NCBI GenBank assembly: GCA_029718625.1
Contig: CM056385.1
Location: 27,726,960-27,790,959 of the forward strand
DNA: 64,000 nt
Reading direction: 5' to 3'
Origin: Synaphobranchus kaupii
Lineage: Eukaryota > Chordata > Actinopteri > Anguilliformes > Synaphobranchidae
Shown here: piece by piece, positions 9,584 through 22,542 of the stretch
Numbering within the stretch: position 1 is the first letter of the stretch
Layout: each line of letters opens with the position of its first letter
The notes under the pieces: generated by a model
Told to the model about the DNA's origin: nothing
The model's input: only the letters and a program-made list of their open reading frames with translations
The model's database searches: none
Position numbers and translations under genes: made by a program

Positions 9584-11245
9584 GGGTGATTATTTGATTT
9601 CGGGCACTTTGGGTACTTAATTTTCTCAAAAATAAAATTGCATAAAACCTTCAATTATCTACCTAAGCTTTATTGTCATTTTATCAGGAATCATAATTTG
9701 AACATTGTTGTAAACATCACTTTATGGAATTAAAAATATTTAACACTTTTCCTAGGATGTCAGAGGAAATGGTCATTACCGCCACATTACCAAATAACTC
9801 TTTAAAACTTTTAAAAAGTGAAAAGTTAGTGCTTTTAAGGCATTTTATGTAACTTCATACCTTACTTCTGATGTCTAAGTGGTTAGAAATATTTAAATTT
9901 GATTTAAACATGTTTTAAATCTTTAGATGTGCAACCTTTTAAATATATTCCTAGATCCTGTCAAGAAAGATAAAATTACTCCAACAACAGGTCAATGACT
10001 CATGGTTTTTTAAATAAAATGTTAAGGAAGGGCTTGCAATATTTTAAAAAACATATATGAAAATGTCTGATTTGAACAATTTGTTACAAATTTATCTAAA
10101 AATATGTCATGTGTTGGTAATGACGAACGGTTGTGGTAATGACAAAATGTTTTGGTTATGACATCTAGATTGATTCATTGATTTAATTAATGGATAAAGT
10201 AACACAACATCAGAATCATACACTGTAGTATCATGACATATAGCACATAACATCATAGAATTCAGAGAAAATTACAAATTTAAAACAGCATTAAACACAT
10301 ATTTCATAAGAAAATGTTAAGTGAGTAAAAATATGTCATTACCACCACACAGTGAGGTAGTTTGTTGATCAAATTACTTCAACAGTTCAACAGTGATTCA
10401 ACCATGACCCACAACGTTGATTCACCCGTGAATAAACGCTGAAATTCCGGCTGGGTATAAGTCATTTGATCAACAAACCACCTCATTGTGTGGTGGTAAT
10501 AACGTGTGGTGGTAATGACATTTTTTACTTTTAAGCTGACTGCAAGCTTAAAATCAAACTGGCTAACATCACCTTCAGAGCTAGCTAGTAATGTTCTCAA
10601 TTTACATACAATATGAAGAAATTAGACTACAATTCAAAAACATTATCAAATTATAGCTTGTTTGGTAATGACATGCAATAAAAATATTCTGTTACTAGTA
10701 AGTATACGTAAATGGGAAAATTTAATACATTTCTGGTGATCAAAATCTCAATCTTCCTCTTTGACAGCCATGTGCCCCAGTGTCACTACAGATTGCCACG
10801 GTTACCAAAGCAACAGACTTTGAAAAACTTTATTGTCCTGCAATTTGTTTGATGTGACAGTAATGACGATATCAAGGGACATACATATTTTGTATTTAAA
10901 AAAGTCACAAATTGTACTTAAGTTAAATATTTGAAAGGAAATCATTGATTCAACTGTAGTTATAGTAACACATACTAAAAATTATATGAATTTTTTTTTT
11001 TTTCTAGAGAATTACAAGACCAAACATCAAAACTCTGTGTTGGGGACAAGGTGAAAATGGTGAAATTCCAACATAAAACAGTATAAAAGTAGATTTAAAA
11101 AAAAAATGATTCCAAAAGAATAATGAAGTATAGAGGAAGTCATTAATCATACTAAGCAATGATAACATAAATAACAGGAAAAACATTTTTTTTCTCAAAA
11201 ATATATCCCAGGGACATGAAAGTGCCCGAAATCAAATAATCACCC
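9584..11245. mobile_element. 1.66-kb element with 27-bp terminal inverted repeats
   Basis: GGGTGATTATTTGATTTCGG continuing GCACTTT at 9584-9610 is repeated as an exact complement at 11219-11245. The interior is AT-rich and has no transposase frame. It carries many copies of GGTAATGAC or GTGGTAATGACA in both orientations, for example near 10120, 10150, 10500 and 10665. It also has a 39-nt inverted pair (10335-10373 and 10465-10503, 36 of 39 matching) around GTGAGGTAGTTTGTTGATCA. No clear target-site duplication is visible because the right end abuts the satellite array directly. It is best described as a non-autonomous DNA transposon of unknown family. Confidence 0.75.
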
Positions 11246-12999
11246 TTATATAAATCGTTGAATAGTGACAAAACAGGACGCACAGTTGGTTAACCCTTAT
11301 ATACTATAGGTGAAAATGTTGCATTCCAAAAAAGAAATATGATTATATTTGAATATTTATTGAAAAATGTGCCATCTTATTGATTTGCCGTTAAATGTAT
11401 TGGATACTTTTCGACGCTTCCTGTTATCCCTGTTATGTCCACATGGGGGCGCAAGAATATCAAAGGCAAGGGAATGTTATGTTGCATACTTTTTGACGCT
11501 TCCTGTTATCCCTGTTATGTACACATGGGGGCACAAGAAGATCAAAGGCAAGGGAAGGTTATGTTACATACTTTTGGACGCTTCCTGTTATCCCTGTTAT
11601 GTCCACAGGGGGGCGCCAGAAGGTCAGAAAGGCCAGTGAAGGTTAATGTTCCAGTAAATGATTTTTATGTAAATCGTTGAATAGTGACAAAACAGGACGC
11701 ACAGTTAGTTAATCCTTAGTTACTATCGGTAGAAATGTTGTATTCCAAAAGAAGAGAAATGTGATCATATTTGAATATTTATTGCAAAATGTGCATTCTT
11801 ATTGATTTGCCATTAAATGTATAGAATACGTTTGGACGCTTGCTGTTATCCCTGTTATGTCCACAGGGTGGTGCCAGAAGGTCAGAAGGGCAAATGAAGG
11901 TTCATGTTCCACTAAAAGATTTTATATAAATCGTTGAATAGTAACAAAACAGGACGCACAGTTGGTTAATCCTTAGTTACTATAGGTAAAAATGTTGCAC
12001 TCCAAAAAATAAATATGATTATATTTGAATATGTATTGCAAAATGTGCATCCTTATTGATTTGCTGTTAAATGTGTCGGATACTTTTCGACGCTTCCTGT
12101 TATCCCTGTTATGTCCACAGGGGGGCGCAAGAAGATCAAAGGCAAGGGAATGTTATGTTGCATACTTTTTGACGCTTCCTGTTATCCCTGTTATGTCCAC
12201 AGGGGGGCGCAAGAAGGTCAGAATGGCAAGGGAAGGTTATGTTGCATACTTTTTGACGCTTCCTGTTATCCCTGTTATGTCCACAGGGGGGCGCAAGAAG
12301 GTCAGAATGGCAAGGGAAGGTTATGTTGCATACTTTTTGATGCTTCCTGTTATCCCCGTTATGTCCACAGGGGGGAGCCAGAAGGTCAGAATGGCCAGTG
12401 AAGGTTTTTGCACTCCAAAAAATAAATATGATTATATTTGAATATGTATTGCAAAATGTCCATCCTTATTGATTTGCTGTTAAATGTGTCGGATACTTTT
12501 CGACGCTTCCTGTTATCCCTGTTATGTCCACAGGGGGGCGCAAGAAGATCAAAGGCAAGGGAATGTTATGTTGCATACTTTTTGACGCTTCCTGTTATCT
12601 CTGTTATGTCCACAGGGGGGCGCAAGAAGGTCAGAATGGCAAGGGAAGGTTATGTTGCATACTTTTTGACGCTTCCTGTTATCCCTGTTATGTCCACAGG
12701 GGGGCGCAAGAATGTCAGAATGGCAAGGGAAGGTTATGGTTATGTTGCATACTTTTTGACGCTTCCTGTTATCCCTGTTATGTCCACAGGGGGGCGCCAG
12801 AAGGTCAGAAAGGCCAGTGAAGGTTAATGTTCCAGTAAATGATTTTTATGTAAATCGTTGAATAGTGACAAAACAGGACGCACAGTTGGTTAACCCTTAG
12901 TTACTATAGGTAAAAATGTTGCACTCCAAAAAATAAATATGATTATATTTGAATATGTATTGCAAAATGTGCATCCTTATTGATTTGCTGTTAAATGTT

Positions 13000-13755
13000 A
13001 AATGGATGGCTACCCATCACCTGAAGCTCAACCTTGACAAGACAGAGCTCCTCTTCATGCCGTACAAGACCTCCCCACTACATGACCTCTCCATCACCGT
13101 TGATGGGACCGTGGTGGCTGCCTCCCGCTCTGCAAGGAACCTGGGGGTGGTCCTGGACGACCGGCTGGACTTCAAAGAGCACATCAGGGCGACGGCACGG
13201 TCCTGCAGGTTCCTCCTGTACAACATCAGGAGGATTCGACCGTACCTGACCACCTACTCCACCCAGCTTCTTGTCCAGACCATGGTCACCTCACGCCTGG
13301 ACTACTGCAACTCCCTGCTCGCAAGCCTACCGGCCTGCGCCATTCTGCCTCTTCAACTCATCCAGAATGCAGCTGCCCGGCTTGTGTTCAACCTCCCGAA
13401 ATTTTCCCACGTAACCCCCCTGCTGAGGTCTCTCCACAGGCTGCCAGTTGCAGCCAGGATCAGGTTCAAAGTTCTGACCCTGGCCTACACTGCAGCAAAT
13501 AGGACAGGCCCCGCCTACCTGCAGGACTTAATCCAGAACTATGTTCCTGCTCGACCACTTCGCTCTTCTACAGCAGGGCGACTGGCACTTCCCCCCCTCC
13601 GTGTCAAAGGCTCTCGCTTGTCCCGACTGCGGAGTTTTTCCACATTAGCACCTCAGTGGTGGAATGAACTTCCCATTCCCCTACGTTCTACTCCAACCCT
13701 GCCTGCATTCCGTCGAGGCCTGAAGACACACCTCTTCAGACTCCACCTTGACTGA
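13000..13755 (+). pseudogene. L2-type LINE ORF2 C-terminal fragment
   Basis: About 250 codons of uninterrupted reading frame from the C-terminal third of a CR1/L2-clade reverse transcriptase. Typical blocks are HHLKLNLDKTELLFMP, NLGVVLDDRLDF, SRLDYCNSLLASLP, QNAAARLVFNLPK and the terminal HLFRLHLD before TGA. The catalytic YADD segment lies upstream of the truncation point and is absent, so it cannot act alone. The frame happens to be open into the preceding satellite, giving a spurious longer frame that begins at 12949. The intact frame suggests the insertion is not very old. Confidence 0.9.
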
Positions 13756-13789
13756 TATCCTCACCTAGGAATATCAGTTCCCTGTTCCC

Positions 13790-13986
13790 TGTGTTTTCCT
13801 GTTTGTTTATTATAGTTTATAATAGTATTTGGAATGGTTTATAATAGCATAGTTTATAATAGTACTTGGAATGGTTTATAATAGTATAGTTTATAATAGT
13901 ATTTGGAATGGTTTATAATAGCATAGTTTATAATAGTATTTGGAATGGTTTATAATAGTATAGTTTATAATAGTATTTGGAATGAA
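13790..13986. repeat. 39-bp tandem repeat in LINE 3' UTR
   Basis: Four to five copies built on TAGTTTATAATAGTATTTGG AATGGTTTATAATAGCATA, alternating GCAT/GTAT and ATTT/ACTT, between the LINE stop codon and its tail. Confidence 0.9.
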
Positions 13987-16900
13987 GTGTGGTGTTGCTG
14001 ATTTGCCCACAGCTTACTGTGAACTACAGTCAACGTTCATTGCTAGGGATAGCTGCTACATTATGCAAAGGATGTGCTTTGCCTTGTCTGTTCTGTAATG
14101 ATGATGATGTCTCTGTACGCACTTACTGTACGTCGCTTTGGATAAAAGCGTCTGCTAAATAAATGTAATGTAATGTAATGTAAAATGTGTCGGATACTTT
14201 TCGACGCTTCCTGTTATCACTGTTATGTCCACAGGGGGGCGCAAGAATGTCAGAATGGCAAGGGAAGGTTATGGTTATGTTGCATACTTTTTGACGCTTC
14301 CTGTTATCCCTGTTATGTCCACAGGGGGGCGCCAGAAGGTCAGAATGGCCAGTGAAGGTTTTTGCACTCCAAAAAATAAATAGGATTATATTTGAATATG
14401 TATTGCAAAATGTGCATCCTTATTGATTTGCTGTTAAATGTGTCGGATACTTTTCGACGCTTCCTGTTATCCCTGTTATATCCACAGGGGGGCGCAAGAA
14501 CATCAAAGGCAAGGGAATGTTATGTTGCATACTTTTTGACGCTTCCTGTTATCCCTGTTATGTCCACAGGGGGGCGCAAGAAGGTCAGAATAGGAAGGGA
14601 AGGTTATGTTGCATACTTTTTGACGCTTCCTCTTATCCCTGTTATGTCCACAGGGGGGCGCCAGAAGGTCAGAAAGTCCAGTGAAGGTTAATGTTCCAGT
14701 AAATGATTTTTATCTAAATCGTTGAATAGTGACAAAACAGTACGCACAGTTAGTTAACCCTTAGTTACTATAGGTAAAAATGTTGCACTCCAAAAAATAA
14801 ATATGATTATATTTGAATATGTATTGCAAAATGTGCATCCTTATTGATTTGCTGTTAAATGTGTCGGATACTTTTCGACGCTTCCTGTTATCCCTGTTAT
14901 GTCCACAGGGGGGCGCAAGAATATCAAAGGCAAGGGAATGTTATGTTGCATACTTTTTGACGCTTCCTGTTATCCCTGTTATGTCCACAGGGGGGCGCAA
15001 GAAGGTCAGAATGGCAAGGGAAGGTTATGTTGCATAGTTTTTGACGCTTCCTGTTATCCCTGTTATGTCCACAGGGGGGCACCAGAAGGTCAGAATGGCC
15101 AGTGAAGGTTTTTGCACTCCAAAAAATAAATATGATTATATTTTAAAATGTATTGCAAAATTTGCATCCTTATTTATTTGCTGTTAAATGTGTCGGATAC
15201 TTTTCGACGCTTCCTGTTATCCCTGTTATGTCCACAGGGGGGCGCAAGAAGATCAAAGGCAAGGGAATGTTATGTTGCATACTTTTTGACGCTTCTTGTT
15301 ATCCCTGTTATGTCCACAGGGGGGCGCAAGAAGGTCAGAATGGCAAGGGAAGGTTATGTTGCATACTTTTCGATGCTTCCTGTTATCCCTGTTATGTCCA
15401 CAGGGGGCGCAAGAAGATCAAAGGCAAGGGAATGTTATGTTGCATACTTTTTGATGCTTCCTGTTATCCCTGTAATGTCCACAGGTGGTGCAAGAATGTC
15501 AGAATGGCAAGGGAAGGTTATGGTTATGTTGCATACTTTTTGACGCTTCCTGTTATCCCTGTTATGTCCACAGGGGGGCGCAAGAAGGTCAGAATGGCAA
15601 GGGAAGCTTATGTTGCATACTTTTTGACGCTTCCTGTTATCCCTGTTATGTCCACAGAGGGGTGCAAGAAGGTCAGAATGGCAAGGGAAGGTTATGTTGC
15701 ATACTTTTTGACGCTTCCTGTTATCCCTGTTATGTCCACAGGGGGGCGCAAGAAGATCAAAGGCAAGGGAATGTTATGTTGCAAACTTTTTCACGCTTCC
15801 TGTTATCCCTGTTATGTCCACAGGGGGGCGCAAGAATGTCAGAATGGCAAGGGAAGGTTATGGTTATGTTGCATACTTTTTGACGCTTCCTGTTATCCCT
15901 GTTATGTCCACAGGGGGGCGCCCGAAGGTCAGAAAGGCCAGTGAAGGTTAATGTTCCAGTAAATGATTTTTATGTAAATCGTTGAATAGTGACAAAACAG
16001 GACGCACAGTTGGTTAACCCTTAGTTACTATAGGTAAAAATGTTGCACTCCAAAAAATAAATATGATTATATTTGAATATGCATTGCAAAATGTGCATCC
16101 TCATTGATTTGCTGTTAAATGTGTCGGATACTTTTTGACGCTTCCTTTTATCCCTGTTATGTCCACAGGGGGGTGCAAGAAGGTCAGAATGGCAAGGGAA
16201 GGTTATGTTGCATACTTTTTGACGCTTCCTGTTATCCCTGTTATGTCCACAGGGGGGCGCCAGAAGGTCAGAATGGCCAGTGAAGGTTTTTGCACTCCAA
16301 AAAATAAATATGATTATATTTGAATATGTATTGCAAAATGTGCATCCTTATTGATTTGCTGTTAAATGTGTCGGATACTTTTCGACGCTTCCTGTTATCC
16401 CTGTTATGTCCACAGGGGGGCGCAAGAAGATCAAAGGCAAGGGAATGTTATGTTGCAAACTTTTTGACGCTTCTTGTTATCCCTGTTATGTCCACAGGGG
16501 GGCGCAAGAAGGTCAGAATGGCAAGGGAAGGTTATGTTGCATACTTTTTGACGCTTCCTGTTATCCCTGTTATGTCCACAGGGGGGCGCAAGAATGTCAG
16601 AATGGCAAGGGAAGGTTATGGTTATGTTGCATACTTTTTGACGCTTCCTGTTACCCCTGTTATGTCCACAGGGGGGCGCCAGAAGGTCAGAAAGGCCAGT
16701 GAAGGTTAATGTTCCAGTAAATGATTTTTATGTAAATCGTTGAATAGTGACAAAACAGGACGCACAGTTGGTTAACCCTTAGTTACTATAGGTAAAAATG
16801 TTGCACTCCAAAAAATAAATATGATTATATTTGAATATGTATTGCAAAATGTGCATCCTTATTGATTTGCTGTTAAATGTGTCGGATACTTTTCGACGCT

Positions 16901-19900
16901 TCCTGTTATCCCTGTTATGTCCACAGGGGGGCGCAAGAAGATCAAAGGCAAGGGAATGTTATGTTGCATACTTTTTGGCGCTTCCTGTTATCCCTGTTAT
17001 GTCCACAGGGGGGCGCAAGAATGTCAGAATGGCAAGGGAAGGTTATGGTTATGTTGCATACTTTTCGACGCTTCCTGTTATCCCTGTTATGTCCACAGGG
17101 GGGCGCAAGAATATCAAAGGCAAGGGAATGTTATGTTGCATACTTTTTGACGCTTCTTGTTATCCCTGTTATGTCCACAGCGGGGCGCAAGAAGGTCAGA
17201 ATTGCAAGGGAAGGTTATGTTGCATACTTTTCGATGCTTCCTGTTATCCCTGTTATGTCCACAGGGGGCGCAAGAAGATCAAAGGCAAGGGAATGTTATG
17301 TTGCATACTTTTTGACGCTTCCTGTTATCCCTGTTATGTCCACAGGGGGGTGCAAGAATGTCAGAATGGCAAGGGAAGGTTATGGTTATGTTGCATACTT
17401 TTTGACGCTTCCTGTTATCCCTGTTATGTCCACAGGGGGCGCAAGAAGGTCAGAATGGCAAGGGAAGCTTATGTTGCATACTTTTTGACGCTTCCTGTTA
17501 TCCCTGTTATGTCCACAGAGGGGTGCAAGAAGGTCAGAATGGCAAGGGAAGGTTATGTTGCATACTTTTTGATGCTTCCTGTTATCCCTGTTATGTCCAC
17601 AGGGGGGCGCAAGAAGATCAAAGGCAAGGGAATGTTATGTTGCAAACTTTTTCACGCTTCCTGTTATCCCTGTTATGTCCACAGGGGGGCGCAAGAATGT
17701 CAGAATGGCAAGGGAAGGTTATGGTTATGTTGCATACTTTTTGACGCTTCCTGTTATCCCTGTTATGTCCACAGGGGGGCGCCCGAAGGTCAGAAAGGCC
17801 AGTGAAGGTTAATGTTCCAGTAAATGATTTTTATGTAAATCGTTGAATAGTGACAAAACAGGACGCACAGTTGGTTAACCCTTAGTTACTATAGGTAAAA
17901 ATGTTGCACTCCAAAAAATAAATATGATTATATTTGAATATGCATTGCAAAATGTGCATCCTCATTGATTTGCTGTTAAATGTGTCGGATACTTTTCGAC
18001 GCTTCCTGTTATCCCTGTTATGTCCACAGGGGGGCGCAAGAAGATCAAAGGCAAGGGAAGGTTATGGTTATGTTGCATACTTTTTGACGCTTCCTGTTAT
18101 CCCTGTTATGTCCACAGGGGGGCGCCAGAAGGTCAGAATGGCCAGTGAAGGTTTTTGCACTCCAAAAAATAAATAGGATTATATTTGAATATGTATTGCA
18201 AAATGTGCATCCTTATTGATTTGCTGTTAAATGTGTCGGATACTTTTCGACGCTTCCTGTTATCCCTGTTATATCCACAGGGGGGCGCAAGAACATCAAA
18301 GGCAAGGGAATGTTATGTTGCATACTTTTTGACGCTTCCTGTTATCCCTGTTATGTCCACAGGGGGGCGCCAGAAGGTCAGAAAGTCCAGTGAAGGTTAA
18401 TGTTCCAGTAAATGATTTTTATCTAAATCGTTGAATAGTGACAAAACAGTACGCACAGTTAGTTAACCCTTAGTTACTATAGGTAAAAATGTTGCACTCC
18501 AAAAAATAAATATGATTATATTTGAATATGTATTGCAAAATGTGCATCCTTATTGATTTGCTGTTAAATGTGTCGGATACTTTTCGATGCTTCCTGTTAT
18601 CCCTGTTATGTCCACAGGGGGGCGCAAGAATATCAAAGGCAAGGGAATGTTATGTTGCATACTTTTTGACGCTTCCTGTTATCCCTGTTATGTCCGCAGG
18701 GGGGCGCAAGAAGGTCAGAATGGCAAGGGAAGGTTATGTTGCATAGTTTTTGACGCTTCCTGTTATCCCTGTTATGTCCACAGGGGGGCACCAGAAGGTC
18801 AGAATGGCCAGTGAAGGTTTTTGCACTCCAAAAAATAAATATGATTATATTTTAAAATGTATTGCAAAATTTGCATCCTTATTTATTTGCTGTTAAATGT
18901 GTCGGATACTTTTCGACGCTTCCTGTTATCCCTGTTATGTCCACAGGGGGGCGCAAGAAGATCAAAGGCAAGGGAATGTTATGTTGCAAACTTTTTCACG
19001 CTTCCTGTTATCCCTGTTATGTCCACAGGGGGGCGCAAGAATGTCAGAATGGCAAGGGAAGGTTATGGTTATGTTGCATACTTTTTGACGCTTCCTGTTA
19101 TCCCTGTTATGTCCACAGGGGGGCGCCCGAAGGTCAGAAAGGCCAGTGAAGGTTAATGTTCCAGTAAATTATTTTTATGTAAATCGTTGAATAGTGACAA
19201 AACAGGACGCACAGTTGGTTAACCCTTAGTTACTATAGGTAAAAATGTTGCACTCCAAAAAATAAATATGATTATATTTGAATATGCATTGCAAAATGTG
19301 CATCCTCATTGATTTGCTGTTAAATGTGTCGAATACTTTTCGACGCTTCCTGTTATCCCTGTTATGTCCACAGTGGGGCGCAAGAAGATCAAAGGCAAGG
19401 GAAGGTTATGGTTATGTTGCATACTTTTTGACGCTTCCTGTTATCCCTGTTATGTCCACAGGGGGGCGCCAGAAGGTCAGAATGGCCAGTGAAGGTTTTT
19501 GCACTCCAAAAAATAAATAGGATTATATTTGAATATGTATTGCAAAATGTGCATCCTTATTGATTTGCTGTTAAATGTGTCGGATACTTTTCGACGCTTC
19601 CTGTTATCCCTGTTATATCCACAGGGGGGCGCAAGAACATCAAAGGCAAGGGAATGTTATGTTGCATACTTTTTGACGCTTCCTGTTATCCCTGTTATGT
19701 CCACAGGGGGGCGCAAGAAGGTCAGAATAGGAAGGGAAGGTTATGTTGCATACTTTTTGACGCTTCCTCTTATCCCTGTTATGTCCACAGGGGGGCGCCA
19801 GAAGGTCAGAAAGTCCAGTGAAGGTTAATGTTCCAGTAAATGATTTTTATCTAAATCGTTGAATAGTGACAAAACAGTACGCACAGTTAGTTAACCCTTA

Positions 19901-22542
19901 GTTACTATAGGTAAAAATGTTGCACTCCAAAAAATAAATATGATTATATTTGAATATGTATTGCAAAATGTGCATCCTTATTGATTTGCTGTTAAATGTG
20001 TCGGATACTTTTCGATGCTTCCTGTTATCCCTGTTATGTCCACAGGGGGGCGCAAGAATATCAAAGGCAAGGGAATGTTATGTTGCATACTTTTTGACGC
20101 TTCCTGTTATCCCTGTTATGTCCACAGGGGGGCGCAAGAAGGTCAGAATGGCAAGGGAAGGTTATGTTGCATAGTTTTTGAGGCTTCCTGTTATCCCTGT
20201 TATGTCCACAGGGGGGCACCAGAAGGTCAGAATGGCCAGTGAAGGTTTTTGCACTCCAAAAAATAAATATGATTATATTTTAAAATGTATTGCAAAATTT
20301 GCATCCTTATTTATTTGCTGTTAAATGTGTCGGATACTTTTCGACGCTTCCTGTTATCCCTGTTATGTCCACAGGGGGGCGCAAGAAGATCAAAGGCAAG
20401 GGAATGTTATGTTGCAAACTTTTTGACGCTTCTTGTTATCCCTGTTATGTCCACAGGGGGGCGCAAGAAGGTCAGAATGGCAAGGGAAGGTTATGTTGCA
20501 TACTTTTCGACGCTTTCTGTTATCCCTGTTATGTCCACAGGGGGCGCAAGAAGATCAAAGGCAAGGGAATGTAATGTTGCATACTTTTTGACGCTTCCTG
20601 TTATCCCTGTTATGTCCACAGGGGGGCGCAAGAATGTCAGAATGGCAAGGGAAGGTTATGGTTATGTTGCATACTTTATGACGCTTCCTGTTATCCCTGT
20701 TATGTCCACAGGGGGGCGCAAGAAGGTCAGAATGGGAAGGGAAGGTTATGTTGCATACTTTTCGATGCTTCCTGTTATCCCTGTTATGTCCACAGGGGGG
20801 CGCAAGAATATCAAAGGCAAGGGAATGTTACGTTGCATACTTTTTGACGCTTCCTGTTATCCCTGTTATGTCCACAGCGGGGCGCAAGAAGGTTAGAATG
20901 GCAAGGGAAGGTTATGTTGCATACTTTTCGATGCTTCCTGTTATCCCTGTTATGTCCACAGGGGGCGCAAGAAGATCAAAGGCAAGGGAATGTTATGTTG
21001 CATACTTTTTGACGCTTCCTGTTATCCCTGTTATGTCCACAGGGGGGCGCAAGAAGGTCAGAATGGCAAGGGAAGGTTATGTTGCATACTTTTTGACGCT
21101 TCCTGTTATCCCTGTTATGTCCACAGGGGGGCGCCAGAAGGTCAGAATGGCCAGTGAAGGTTTTTGCACTCCAAAAAATAAATATGATTATATTTGAATA
21201 TGTATTGCAAAATGTGCATCCTTATTGATTTGCTGTTAAATGTGTCGGATAGTTTTCGACGCTTCCTGTTATCCCTGTTATGTCCACAGGGGGGCGCAAG
21301 AAGATCAAAGGCAAGGGAATGTTATGTTGCATACTTTTTCACGCTTCCTGTTATCCCTGTTATGTCCACAGGGGGGCGCAAGAATGTCAGAATGGCAAGG
21401 GAAGGTTATGGTTATGTTGCATACTTTTTGACGCTTCCTGTTATCCCTGTTATGTCCACAGGGGGGCGCCAGAAGGTCAGAAAGGCCAGTGAAGGTTAAG
21501 GTTCCAGTAAATGATTTTTATGTAAATCGTTGAATAGTGACAAAACAGGACGCACAGTTGGTTAACCCTTAGTTACTATAGGTAAAAATGTTGCACTCCA
21601 AAAAATAAATATGATTATATTTGAATATGCATTGCAAAATGTGCATCCTCATTGATTTGCTGTTAAATGTGTCGGATACTTTTCGACGCTTCCTGTTATC
21701 CCTGTTATGTCCACAGGGGGGCGCAAGAAGATCAAAGGCAAGGGAATGTTATGTTGCATACTTTTTGACGCTTCCTGTTATCCCTGTTATGTCCACAGGG
21801 GGGCGCAAGAAGGTCAGAATGGGAAGGGAAGGTTATGTTGCATACTTTTTGACGCTTCCTGTTATCCCTGTTATGTCCACAGAGGCGTGCAAGAAGGTCA
21901 GAATGGCAAGGGAAGGTTATGTTGCATACTTTTTGACGCTTCCTGTTATCCCTGTTATGTCCACAGGGGGGCGCCAGAAGGTCAGAATGGCCAGTGAAGG
22001 TTTTTGCACTCCAAAAAATAAATATGATTATATTTGAATATGTATTGCAAAATGTGCATCCTTATTGATTTGCTGTTAAATGTGTCGGATACTTTTCGAC
22101 GCTTCCTGTTATCCCTGTTATGTCCACAGGGGGGCGCAAGAAGATCAAAGGCAAGGGAATGTTATGTTGCAAACTTTTTCACGCTTCCTGTTATCCCTGT
22201 TATGTCCACAGGGGGGCGCAAGAATGTCAGAATGGCAAGGGAAGGTTATGGTTATGTTGCATACTTCATGACGCTTCCTGTTATCCCTGTTATGTCCACA
22301 GGGGGGCGCAAGAAGGTCAGAATGGCAAGGAAAGCTTATGTTGCATACTTTTTGACGCTTCCTGTTATCCCTGTTATGTCCACAGAGGCGTGCAAGAAGG
22401 TCAGAATGGCAAGGGAAGGTTATGTTGCATACTTTTTGACGCTTCCTGTTATCCCTGTTATGTCCACAGGGGGGCGCCAGAAGGTCAGAATGGCCAGTGA
22501 AGGTTTTTGCACTCCAAAAAATAAATATGATTATATTTTAAA

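Larger units (their letters stand above)
12998..14180 (+). mobile_element. 5'-truncated CR1/L2-type LINE inserted in the array
   Basis: A single insertion between the head spacer (CTGTTAAATG) and its continuation (AAATGTGTCGG). The flanking TTAAATG (12991-12997) and TAAAATG (14181-14187) form a near-perfect 7-bp target-site duplication. The element comprises the end of ORF2, a 3' untranslated region with an internal 39-bp tandem repeat, and the terminal GTCGCTTTGGATAAAAGCG, TCTGCTAAAT and (TAATG)n that mark fish L2-type elements and the SINEs that borrow their tail. It is the only non-satellite insertion in the array. Confidence 0.92.

Noticed and set aside
12949..13755. Complete 268-codon gene starting in the satellite
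   Set aside because: The first 17 codons are satellite; the rest is a truncated LINE ORF2 end inserted with a target-site duplication.
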